Part shown: positions 1 to 5,252 of the stretch, in pieces
Layout of the letters: each line of letters opens with the position of its first letter
Numbering within the stretch: position 1 is the stretch's first letter
Assembly: GCA_014376325.1 (NCBI GenBank)
Contig: JACMRP010000322.1
Coordinates: forward strand, 1-6,731
Source of the DNA: Pseudobdellovibrionaceae bacterium
GTDB lineage: Bacteria; Bdellovibrionota; Bdellovibrionia; Bdellovibrionales; Bdellovibrionaceae
Length of the DNA: 6,731 nt
Direction of reading: 5' to 3'
Program-made: the position numbers and the translations under genes
The notes under the pieces: generated by a model
What the model saw: the letters and a program-made list of their open reading frames with translations, nothing else
The model's database searches: none
What the model was told of the DNA's origin: nothing

Positions 1-164
1 CCAAAGCGAAAACCTACCAGAGCGGGGACTATTACGGCGCGAGCTACAAACTCAGCGGCTTGAAAGAGTACGGTAACTTGTACGGCATGATGAGAACCAC
101 CGGTGTTGTTCGCAATAACGGCGGGGCCGCTCCGATCTGCAGCCTAGTTCTGACAGCAAGGTAG
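1..164 (+). CDS. C-terminal end of an unidentified protein (partial)
   Basis: An open frame enters from the left edge, with its first full codon at position 3, and reads 53 residues to a TAG at 162-164. The fragment is rich in Tyr, Gly and Asn, for example around GDYYGASYKLSGLKEYG, and ends in ICSLVLTAR. It has no membrane segment and no motif I recognise. The Tyr/Gly-rich, alternating character would fit a beta-rich exported protein, but that is only an impression. It converges on the minus-strand gene that ends at 177, leaving 12 bases between the two stops. I see no good terminator hairpin there, only a short T-run at 167-173. The start and most of the gene lie outside the window. Confidence 0.7.
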   Translation, partial: KAKTYQSGDYYGASYKLSGLKEYGNLYGMMRTTGVVRNNGGAAPICSLVLTAR

Positions 165-176
165 ATCTTTTTTAGA

Positions 177-725
177 TTACGGACAGTCGGCCTCTGGTGG
201 ATTCGTTTGCCCGGCGGCCGGTTGTTGATTCTTCAGCTCCGCACAGTAGATGCGTTTTCCGTACGGACTTTTGTAGTCGTCGACCAGGATCGCAAAGTTT
301 TTAAGATCGCCTGGTAAATAAAGAATCGTGAACTCTTCGCCGATCTCTGGGGGCGGCGTCACTTCTTCTGCCGGGTTTTCATTTATAAAAATATCATCGT
401 AGCTCGCGAACGAACTTTTGATAATTTGACCGTCCTTCGCCTTGATCAGGACTTCGAATTCGCGCTGCGGTTTTTTGTTGATTACGACGCTAGACTCTTT
501 GGCTTCGGTGAGGGTGCCGGTCCCGCGGATGCCGTGTTGATTGACGTACCATCGATTCATTTCGCTGTTAAAACCAAAATTCAGGCAACCGAAAATCATC
601 ATGAACGTACCTAAGTAATAGCGTTTTTTCAGAATTGCCAGTGGAAACAACGCAAACAAGGTGGCGATCGCGATCAGCACCGAATGATTTTGATTAAAAT
701 GCAGGATGTACGAAACTATATCCAT
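177..725 (-). CDS. DUF3592-like membrane protein, 182 aa
   Basis: The N-terminus carries two hydrophobic segments (about residues 15-32 and 36-53) separated by a short KKR turn. A soluble domain of about 120 residues follows. Its layout recalls the DUF3592 family: a GTGTLTEAK stretch after the second helix (68-76), a REFEVLIKAKDGQ strand region (88-100), and EIGEEFTILYLPGDLKNFAIL (127-147), matching the family's 'well-defined distance to a YxP' pattern. DUF3592 has no established function, so none is given. The Pro-rich tail ends in two late Cys (161, 181). The start ATG at 725-723 is preceded by TAGGA six bases upstream. The TAG of that site is the stop codon of the upstream gene (736-734), which suggests translational coupling. 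The family link is made by eye. Confidence 0.8.
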   Translation of the reverse strand: MDIVSYILHFNQNHSVLIAIATLFALFPLAILKKRYYLGTFMMIFGCLNFGFNSEMNRWYVNQHGIRGTGTLTEAKESSVVINKKPQREFEVLIKAKDGQIIKSSFASYDDIFINENPAEEVTPPPEIGEEFTILYLPGDLKNFAILVDDYKSPYGKRIYCAELKNQQPAAGQTNPPEADCP

Positions 726-733
726 CGCAATTC

Positions 734-1150
734 CTAAGGTTTGGGTTTTGCTTTTTCAAGTTGAATGCGGATCCGCAATTGCGTCGAATCGTCTTTAAAT
801 CCTAAGTAGCCTATGATGTTTTTTACCTTCGCGGTTTTATCGACCGTCAACCAAGTGGACTGGGTGTGCGTTTGTTTATCAATTTCAGTTTCGGTCGCCC
901 AATAGTGAAACTCGAAAGTCGTTTCATCCGAGCGAAGATATTGCCTCAACATCAAGTGCAGATCAAATTTGTAACTTCCGCAGGTTGCGGTAAAGGAATG
1001 AGGCTGTTTGTTTTGGACGGTGGTGCAGTCAATCCAAAATCCGCCGTCGCTACTAAGATAATCCAGGGATATTTGCTCAGCTTTCAAATCCATGGATGGA
1101 ACTTGGGCGTGACTAGTAGATAGTAAAAGACCAAAAAGCAGGTTCAGCAT
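734..1150 (-). CDS. small secreted protein of unknown function, 138 aa
   Basis: A short hydrophobic signal peptide (MLNLLFGLLLSTSHA) ends in a typical signal peptidase I site after Ala15. The mature part is about 123 residues with two cysteines (42 and 57) that could form one disulfide after export. It is rich in Thr, Asp, Gln and aromatic residues, and the alternating pattern suggests mostly beta strands. I recognise no family. The start at 1150-1148 has GGAG eight bases upstream and an extended -10 promoter about 25 bases upstream. It is the first gene of a two-gene operon; the stop at 736-734 lies 8 bases before the ATG of the DUF3592-like gene. The pairing of an exported protein with an inner-membrane protein suggests a shared envelope role, which is inference. 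Confidence 0.8.
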   Translation of the reverse strand: MLNLLFGLLLSTSHAQVPSMDLKAEQISLDYLSSDGGFWIDCTTVQNKQPHSFTATCGSYKFDLHLMLRQYLRSDETTFEFHYWATETEIDKQTHTQSTWLTVDKTAKVKNIIGYLGFKDDSTQLRIRIQLEKAKPKP

Positions 1151-1174
1151 AGGGTTGTCTCCGTCGTGTTGCTT

Positions 1175-1183
1175 ATTTTAGCA
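1175..1183 (-). promoter_or_regulatory. extended -10 promoter of the 1150-177 operon
   Basis: Read on the minus strand this is TGCTAAAAT: a TGn extension followed by TAAAAT, which matches five of six bases of TATAAT. Transcription would begin near 1168, giving a leader of under 20 bases before the ATG at 1150, with the GGAG ribosome site inside it. No good -35 box is visible, as expected for an extended -10 promoter. The ACGGG pentamer array at 1186-1211 starts two bases upstream of the TG and covers the usual -20 to -45 zone. Confidence 0.5.
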
Positions 1184-1185
1184 TC

Positions 1186-1211
1186 ACGGGACGGAACGGG
1201 TACGGGACGGG
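1186..1211. repeat. array of five ACGGR pentamers
   Basis: ACGGG (1186), ACGGA (1191), ACGGG (1196), one spacer T, ACGGG (1202) and ACGGG (1207) follow one another almost without gaps. The same array contains the nine-base direct repeat ACGGGACGG at 1186 and 1202. It is not inside any gene. On the minus strand it lies directly upstream of the extended -10 promoter of the two-gene operon, so it may be a binding site for a regulator. It could equally be part of a REP-like dispersed element together with the palindrome at 1218-1235. Confidence 0.6.
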
Positions 1212-1217
1212 GCCTTT

Positions 1218-1235
1218 TCTGACCAATGGTCTGAC
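1218..1235. repeat. palindrome GACCA-A-TGGTC flanked by TCTGAC direct repeats
   Basis: A perfect five-base inverted repeat (GACCA 1221-1225, TGGTC 1227-1231) surrounds a single A. TCTGAC occurs at 1218-1223 and again at 1230-1235, so the palindrome is embedded in a 12-base-spaced direct repeat. It lies next to the pentamer array. A short palindrome beside a GC-rich repeated block resembles REP-type intergenic elements, but nothing in this window identifies a family or an associated transposase. Confidence 0.4.
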
Positions 1236-1291
1236 TAACTAGTGACCTTTGTCGTGATCTACAAACTCTTATCTAGTCCTTGTCGCCGGCA

Positions 1292-1316
1292 AAGCCCCGT
1301 GATTTATCGGGGGCTT
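1292..1316 (-). terminator. GC-rich hairpin over the stop of the 149-aa secreted protein gene
   Basis: AAGCCCC (1292-1298) pairs with GGGGCTT (1310-1316) across an 11-base loop, and the TAA stop of the minus-strand gene (1306-1304) lies in the loop. Read on the minus strand the stem is followed by TGCCGG rather than a T-run. It is therefore at best a weak intrinsic terminator, or a 3'-end stabilising hairpin. Confidence 0.3.
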
Positions 1317-1753
1317 CGACGTGTTGGCGGGCCGGCGCGCAAGAGCTCAAACTTCTGAATAAAGTAATAGTTTTTCGAACCGCCCTCCATGCTCTGTTCG
1401 TAGGTTGTCTTTTTAAGACTCAGCACGGCTCCCTTCCGAACCTCTAATGGTTCAATTTTGTGGATGGTCGTTGCCTCTTTGCTGACGTCATCCTTTTTTT
1501 CAAACATGGAAGTGAACTTCTTTGGGGAGTCCGGAAAAATATTCTTCGCCTCGTCTTTTTGCAGCTCCACGATCGTGGCCCCCACTTTGAGTTTAGCGTC
1601 CGCTTCAATGTAACCCGTCGCCGGTGTGCCAATAATTTTCGATCGATCTTCGAACTCACTGTTAAACGTCGGTTGAGTTAACTTCGGTGGATCGGCGTGG
1701 GCTACGAAGGACATCGTTGCGAAAACCATCGCGAAAACCAAAACATGAAACAT
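1304..1753 (-). CDS. secreted protein of unknown function, 149 aa
   Basis: A signal peptide (residues 1-20, MFHVLVFAMVFATMSFVAHA) with a clear AHA cleavage site precedes a mature protein of about 129 residues. The mature part is rich in Lys, Glu and Thr, has no cysteine and no membrane segment, and alternates short strand-like stretches (ATGYIEADAKLKVGATIVEL, 45-64) with charged turns. I do not recognise a family. The start at 1753-1751 is well supported: AAGGAG lies seven bases upstream, the best ribosome site on the minus strand here. The last nine residues (GPPTRRSPR) are Arg/Pro-rich, unlike the rest, and come from the GC-rich DNA that forms the hairpin at the stop. It lies 36 bases downstream of the protease pseudogene and may once have been cotranscribed with it. 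Confidence 0.8.
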   Translation of the reverse strand: MFHVLVFAMVFATMSFVAHADPPKLTQPTFNSEFEDRSKIIGTPATGYIEADAKLKVGATIVELQKDEAKNIFPDSPKKFTSMFEKKDDVSKEATTIHKIEPLEVRKGAVLSLKKTTYEQSMEGGSKNYYFIQKFELLRAGPPTRRSPR

Positions 1754-1760
1754 AATAATT

Positions 1761-1766
1761 CTCCTT
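1761..1766 (-). promoter_or_regulatory. strong ribosome binding site AAGGAG
   Basis: AAGGAG on the minus strand, seven bases before the ATG at 1753, fixes the start of the 149-aa secreted protein. It shows that this gene kept its translation signal although the protease gene upstream is degraded. Confidence 0.75.
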
Positions 1767-1789
1767 AAAAATTCAGAACAAAATTTTCG

Positions 1790-2334
1790 TTACGGAGCGC
1801 GCAGAGCTTGCTCCGCAAGCTTCATCCAGTCAGCGAAAGCCAAATAATTGGAATACACCAAGTCCACATCGCAACGGTATCGGCGCTCGCGACCGACATC
1901 GGGCAGGCGGTCATTCGCGGTCATGCGGCTCGCAATTCCAAAAAAAGCAGTTCTTCGCCGCGACGGATAAAGGCGGGTCCCCCAGAGTCGCCGCTGCAAG
2001 CGCCGCGTTGGCATGATCTTGAACCAGATTCGCATCGTCTAAGATTTTAGCGGGTACAAATTCCGCAGGCGAATTGTTCGCAAGCTTCAGCAAAGCCACA
2101 TCATCCCAAGCAGTGACCGGCAGTAACAACCAAGTCCGGAGCGATCAAAGTTCGTGTGCAAGTGAAGGAGGCATGCAGAAATTTACCTTTTAGAAACGCC
2201 GTGCTCTTGGCAATGGGATCGGTGGCCGAAACGTCGTAACCTCCGAATATCATCGGTTTAAATTGGGTTTCCGCATAAACCGAAAAATGGAAGCAAAGTG
2301 CAAGCGTAAAAAATATTTTCTTCATCGAACTCAT
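1790..2334 (-). pseudogene. degraded trypsin-like (S1 family) serine protease
   Basis: The minus strand holds a broken chymotrypsin-fold protease. From 2334 it reads a signal peptide (MSSMKKIFFTLALCFHFSVYA), then IFGGYDV (the IVGG-type mature N-terminus) and the His box TAGHC, and hits TGA at 2103-2101. The Asp box DVALLKL follows in a second frame after only about five residues, where trypsins have about 45. The Ser box ACSGDSGGPAF (around 2001-1970) is back in the first frame, about 40 residues after the Asp instead of about 93. A third frame then carries the C-terminal part (GIASRM ... VYSNYLAFADWMKLAEQ) to TAA at 1792-1790. So two inner segments of roughly 40 and 50 residues are gone, and a one-base frameshift follows GDSGGP at a T7 run. 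No intact protease can be made. In the family the signal peptide sends the enzyme to the periplasm or outside the cell. The start at 2334 is chosen over the MKK at 2325 because AGG lies four bases before it. Confidence 0.88.
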
Positions 2335-2396
2335 CAACCTACAACTGAGTGTTCCTAGCAATATTCTTGTTGGAGAAATCAGGAAGCCTCGCGTAA

Positions 2397-2424
2397 TTGA
2401 ATGTATAGCGAACTAGTTTATGTT
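2397..2424 (+). promoter_or_regulatory. possible promoter of the histidine kinase gene
   Basis: TTGAAT (2397-2402) and TATGTT (2419-2424) are 16 bases apart and end 22 bases before the kinase ATG at 2447. Each matches four of six consensus bases. This is the best pair I found between the divergent protease remnant and the kinase, but it is weak. Confidence 0.25.
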
Positions 2425-2446
2425 TGGATAAGCATTCAGAGGTTCC

Positions 2447-3856
2447 ATGCGTCAGTTCGAAAAGAAGATCTACATTGGGATGATACTTTTGGTGGCGGGA
2501 TTTGTCCCGCTGATCGCGGCGTCGTTTTTGTCCGTCGGTCAAGTCGTGAATGCCCAAAACGACGTGATCTCTTCGAATGCTCAAGAGCTGGTTCAGGCTG
2601 AAAGATTGCGCTATTTAGATTCTACGATGTCTTCATTGATACCCGTTTACGTTTTGTCAGGAGATGAAGCCCTCGTTCAAGAATTCAATCAACGCAACGA
2701 GCAGTTCAAAGAACTGTCATTGAAGCTTCTGAGCGTTGAGTCTGATGAATATTCACGCAGGATGATTCAAGACGTTCAGAAGACGGCAGAGCAAAGATTT
2801 GCCGCCGCCGGACCCGGGATCGAGTTAAAAAGACGCGGGGCTAAAATTACGGAAGTGAACGAGTATTTTCTCAAGAGTTCGGGCGAATTAAGTCAACAGC
2901 TTCAGAGCAAATTGCAGGCACTGGCGCAGCGAGAATCTGACGACATGGCGCTGGCTCGAAATGATTTATCTAAAATGGTCAGTTGGGTCGTGGCCTCACT
3001 GATCGTGCTCGTATGTTTTTCGATTATTCTGGTGGTTTACATCGGCCGGCAAATGGCCAAAGCGATACAGCAAAAAAAATCTTACGACGATGCTCAGCTG
3101 CGTTTGTTAGAACAAGAAAGAAAACTTTCGCAAGCTCGCAAAGAAACGGTGGAAGTTGTATCCCACGATCTAAAGAGTCCGTTGGGAAGCATCAAGATGT
3201 GCATTGAGATGATGCTGGAAGACACGTCAGAAATTCCGCAGTTCAAAGGCTTCCAAGAAGACCTGAACTTGATCCACCGGTCCGCGATTTCGATGGAAAG
3301 ATTGATTAGAGATCTATTAGATCATTCGAAGATTGAGGCCGGGCAGTTAGTGCTAGATAAAAAAGAATGCGACGTCTGCCAACTTGTCGAAGAGCTCGCA
3401 AAAAGATTTGAGCCGCTCGCGAAAGCGAAAAATTTAAAGCTGAATACCCAAGTAAAAAATCCGGGGCTGAAGTCTTATTGTGACGTGGGCCGTATCGAGC
3501 AAGTACTTTCGAATTTGATGAGCAATGCGATCAAATTTACGCCGACCAATGGCGAAGTGAATGTGGGTCTGAGCTTAACGGATGAACGGGAGTTGTTATT
3601 TTCGGTCGAAGACAGCGGACCGGGAATGAGTGCGGACCAGCTCCAACATATTTTTGAAAGATTTTGGCAAGTGCGCGAAACGGCGAGCCAAGGCACAGGT
3701 TTGGGTCTTGCGATCGCAAAGGCCATTGTCGATGGTCACCAAGGCAGAATCTGGGTTGAAAGTACGCCGGACGAAGGTTCGATTTTCTTTTTCACTTTGC
3801 CGTCCGCACCTTCGAAGCGGCCGGCGGCCCGTCGTTTGCCGGATGCCCAAGTTTAA
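2447..3856 (+). CDS. membrane-bound sensor histidine kinase with CHASE3-like sensor, 469 aa
   Basis: This is an inner-membrane two-component sensor kinase that autophosphorylates on a His and passes the phosphate to a response regulator. Transmembrane helices lie at about residues 10-30 and 179-199 and enclose a periplasmic helical domain. Its LDSTMSSLIPVYVLSGDEAL stretch (58-77) resembles CHASE3 sensors. After the second helix there is only a charged coiled coil of about 40 residues and no recognisable HAMP domain. The kinase core is complete: H-box VVSHDLKSPLG with His240, N-box NLMSNAIKF (Asn360), G1 DSGPGM (389-394), F-box ERFWQV (404-409) and G2 GTGLGL (416-421), typical of the HisKA/HATPase_c class. 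The last 15 residues are Pro/Arg-rich. The start has AGAGG four bases upstream. No regulator gene is adjacent, so its partner must be encoded elsewhere. The stimulus is unknown. Confidence 0.93.
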   Translation: MRQFEKKIYIGMILLVAGFVPLIAASFLSVGQVVNAQNDVISSNAQELVQAERLRYLDSTMSSLIPVYVLSGDEALVQEFNQRNEQFKELSLKLLSVESDEYSRRMIQDVQKTAEQRFAAAGPGIELKRRGAKITEVNEYFLKSSGELSQQLQSKLQALAQRESDDMALARNDLSKMVSWVVASLIVLVCFSIILVVYIGRQMAKAIQQKKSYDDAQLRLLEQERKLSQARKETVEVVSHDLKSPLGSIKMCIEMMLEDTSEIPQFKGFQEDLNLIHRSAISMERLIRDLLDHSKIEAGQLVLDKKECDVCQLVEELAKRFEPLAKAKNLKLNTQVKNPGLKSYCDVGRIEQVLSNLMSNAIKFTPTNGEVNVGLSLTDERELLFSVEDSGPGMSADQLQHIFERFWQVRETASQGTGLGLAIAKAIVDGHQGRIWVESTPDEGSIFFFTLPSAPSKRPAARRLPDAQV

Positions 3857-3884
3857 AAACTCCTCTATGGCTTAAAAGTTTTTA
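3854..3884 (+). terminator. weak AT-rich hairpin at the end of the kinase gene
   Basis: TAAAAACT (3854-3861), which includes the TAA stop, pairs with AGTTTTTA (3877-3884) across a 15-base loop. The T-run is part of the stem and no GC-rich core is present, so it would be a poor intrinsic terminator. The same bases hold the stop codon of the minus-strand frame at 3882-3980. Confidence 0.25.
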
Positions 3885-3980
3885 CTTCGTGGTGAGTCGG
3901 TCGATCATCTTCATGATGATCTGTGGTTGTTTCCCGGACCGAAGCGCGTAGTTTTTTCCGGTGTAGCCGAACCGGTCTTG
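3882..3980 (-). pseudogene. possible 3' remnant of a lost gene (32 codons, no start)
   Basis: Read on the minus strand, the DNA between the kinase and mutM is open from just after a TAG (3983-3981) to TAA (3884-3882). It gives 32 residues, including RFGYTGKNYALRSGKQPQ and then IIMKMIDRLTTK. There is no start codon at the head; the first ATG would leave only MKMIDRLTTK, and no ribosome site precedes it. The composition (aromatic and Gly early, amphipathic basic end) looks like a real protein C-terminus rather than random translation, but I cannot name a family. The inverted repeat GATCATC/GATGATC at 3903-3921 is explained by its IIMKMID codons. The mutM promoter overlaps the place where the rest of the gene would have been. 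Confidence 0.3.
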
Positions 3981-3989
3981 CTAGTGCGG

Positions 3990-3995
3990 TATAAT
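3990..3995 (+). promoter_or_regulatory. -10 box of the mutM promoter
   Basis: A perfect TATAAT lies 44 bases before the mutM ATG. Transcription would start near 4002. There is no convincing -35 hexamer 16-18 bases upstream and no TG extension directly before it, so strength is uncertain. The position is right for a gene of its own unit, since the kinase gene ends 133 bases earlier. Confidence 0.5.
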
Positions 3996-4039
3996 TGAAG
4001 CTGCTTGAGTATGTCCTAAAATGCAGTTACAGATTCTGG

Positions 4040-4858
4040 ATGCCGGAACTACCAGAAGTCGAAACCGTGCGCAGGGGCTTAGAAGACGCCTTGCGCTCAG
4101 GATCTAAAATCACTCGATTCGAATTCAACCGCAAAGATTTGCGCGACCCGATGCCCATTCGTAAAATTCAAACTTTGGTGGGCGAAGCAATCACCCACGT
4201 TGAGCGGAGAGCAAAATACTTAGTTTTAAGAACTCCCAAGGGCAGCCTGCTATCGCACTTAGGTATGACGGGAACTTGGCGGGAGGCGAAGCCCGGCGAC
4301 GAGCGTCTGCACGATCATATTTATATTCACTTTGAAAATGGTCTGCGCTTAGCTTACCGCGATCCGCGCCGCTTCGGAATTTTTGATTTCATTAAAGTCG
4401 GCGAAGATGACGAACATCCAAAATTAAAATTCCTTGGCTACGAACCGCTGACCGAAGCGTTCACAGGAGAATCGCTCTGGGCCGCGTTGCGGGGCAAGGC
4501 CGTCGCAATCAAAGTTGCGATCATGGATCAAAAAATCGTCGTCGGCGTTGGCAACATTTACGCGAGCGAGGCTTTGTTTAAAGCGGGAATTCGTCCCGCA
4601 ACCACGTCGCTGAAAGTTTCTCGCGAGCGTTCGGCAAAGTTGGTCGTGTCGATCAAAGAAATTCTTCACGCGTCGATTGCGGCGGGGGGATCTTCCATTA
4701 GTGACTACGAAAATGTCTCTGGCGAAAGCGGATATTTTCAGAAAAGATTCAGTGTTTACGACCGAGAAAATCTAGAGTGTCTTGCCTGCGGGAAAAAAAT
4801 CCGTGCTCAAATTTTAGGCGGACGAAGCACCTTCTGGTGTTCGACATGCCAGAAGTAA
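4040..4858 (+). CDS. mutM: formamidopyrimidine-DNA glycosylase (Fpg/MutM), 272 aa
   Basis: This base-excision repair enzyme removes 8-oxoguanine and formamidopyrimidines from DNA and nicks the abasic site by beta,delta-elimination. The start at 4040 is chosen because it gives MPELPEVETV, placing the essential N-terminal Pro (the Schiff-base nucleophile) and Glu right after Met; an upstream in-frame TTG at 3995 would bury the Pro. Other family marks are RRAKYL (56-61, with the conserved phosphate-binding Lys), SHLGMTGTW (72-80), RDPRRFG (107-113), the helix-two-turn-helix DNA-binding stretch VGVGNIYASEALF (168-180), and a C-terminal zinc finger with Cys247, Cys250, Cys267 and Cys270 plus GGRST (260-264). 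The length is normal and all key residues are present. The ribosome site is poor. It appears to be a single-gene unit behind the TATAAT at 3990. Confidence 0.97.
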   Translation: MPELPEVETVRRGLEDALRSGSKITRFEFNRKDLRDPMPIRKIQTLVGEAITHVERRAKYLVLRTPKGSLLSHLGMTGTWREAKPGDERLHDHIYIHFENGLRLAYRDPRRFGIFDFIKVGEDDEHPKLKFLGYEPLTEAFTGESLWAALRGKAVAIKVAIMDQKIVVGVGNIYASEALFKAGIRPATTSLKVSRERSAKLVVSIKEILHASIAAGGSSISDYENVSGESGYFQKRFSVYDRENLECLACGKKIRAQILGGRSTFWCSTCQK

Positions 4859-4881
4859 TTGTCTGAAATAAAATATTGCAA

Positions 4882-4986
4882 ATGCGGCTCGCTTCGTGCA
4901 GTTTAAGGGGACTTAAGTATGGTTTAACAATTGCCGAGCTGCGCAAAGCCGCCGGTATTAAAAGTAAAAGGGGATTAAATCCATGA
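4882..4986 (+). CDS. possible 34-codon ORF overlapping the next start
   Basis: An ATG at 4882 opens a frame of 34 residues ending in a TGA (4984-4986) that overlaps the ATG of the exported-protein gene in an ATGA arrangement typical of coupled genes. Its second half, LTIAELRKAAGIKSKRG, recalls the first helix and loop of Rho-N/HeH-type DNA- or RNA-binding modules, though it is too short to be a whole domain. No ribosome site precedes the ATG. It may be a leader peptide, a remnant, or chance. The intergenic gap from 4859 to 4982 holds nothing else I can support. Confidence 0.2.
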   Translation: MRLASCSLRGLKYGLTIAELRKAAGIKSKRGLNP

Positions 4987-5180
4987 AAACTATCATCGTA
5001 GCATCTTTGCTCTCATTGTCTTTCGCAACTGGTTTCACTTGTTCAAAAAACCAACCTGCTGAAACAACAACGACCACTACAACTCAAGAGCAAATGGCTG
5101 CGCCTGCTGCTGATGCAACTCCGGTTGACGCGGCTCCTGCTGCAGAACCTACTGCAACTCCTATGACTGAAACTAAGTAA
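4983..5180 (+). CDS. small exported Thr/Ala/Pro-rich protein, possible lipoprotein, 65 aa
   Basis: A signal sequence (MKTIIVASLLSLSFATG) is followed by FTCSKN. Cys20 could be the lipidated residue, but GFTC does not match the usual lipobox (Thr at -1), so cleavage by signal peptidase I is as likely. The mature part is low complexity: Thr27-Thr33 in a row (seven), then Ala/Pro/Thr repeats such as AAPAADATPVDAAPAAEP. This looks like a flexible, disordered envelope or surface tail with no fold. AGGGGA lies eight bases before the ATG. A strong terminator follows at 5253-5305. Function unknown; short exported proteins of this composition are common in predatory and soil bacteria and are often highly expressed. 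Confidence 0.75.
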   Translation: MKTIIVASLLSLSFATGFTCSKNQPAETTTTTTTQEQMAAPAADATPVDAAPAAEPTATPMTETK

Positions 5181-5187
5181 TTCTCGG

Positions 5188-5232
5188 ATTCTAAATCCTC
5201 TCTTGAGAGTTTAGAATTCTGAAATTATTCAG
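5188..5232 (+). other. two hairpins in the 3' region after the exported protein gene
   Basis: ATTCTAAA (5188-5195) pairs with TTTAGAAT (5210-5217). Inside that stem CTCT (5198-5201) pairs with AGAG (5206-5209) around CTTG, with a TC bulge. Directly after it CTGAA (5219-5223) pairs with TTCAG (5228-5232) around ATTA. Neither is followed by a T-run. Together with the terminator at 5253 they make a heavily structured 3' untranslated region or possibly a small RNA. Confidence 0.5.
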
Positions 5233-5252
5233 TTCTTAACAGGTTCAAAAAT

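Noticed and set aside
1460..1681. Plus-strand open frame of 73 codons
   Set aside because: It lies wholly inside the secreted-protein gene on the other strand, has no ribosome site and an Arg/Cys-rich content typical of an antisense shadow.
1805..1821. Perfect hairpin AGCTTGC-TCC-GCAAGCT
   Set aside because: It lies inside the C-terminal coding part of the protease remnant (KLAEQAL) and has no T-run after it on either strand, so it is not called a terminator.
1808..2050. Plus-strand open frame of 80 codons
   Set aside because: It is the complement of the protease remnant, whose minus-strand motifs (GDSGGP and the C-terminal VYSNY stretch) explain the sequence.
2339..2584. Minus-strand open frame of 81 codons across the kinase start
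   Set aside because: It overlaps the kinase N-terminus and its promoter region; the content is Arg/His-rich with no motif.
3903..3921. Perfect seven-base inverted repeat GATCATC-TTCAT-GATGATC
   Set aside because: It was considered as a terminator or operator, but it has no T-run and is explained by Ile/Met/Asp codons of the minus-strand frame at 3882-3980.
3995..4039. Upstream in-frame TTG start for mutM
   Set aside because: It would add 15 residues before the Pro that must be N-terminal for catalysis, and it overlaps the -10 box.
4983..5180. Confident lipoprotein call for the 65-aa protein
   Set aside because: The residues before Cys20 (GFT) do not fit the lipobox, so lipidation is left as a possibility only.
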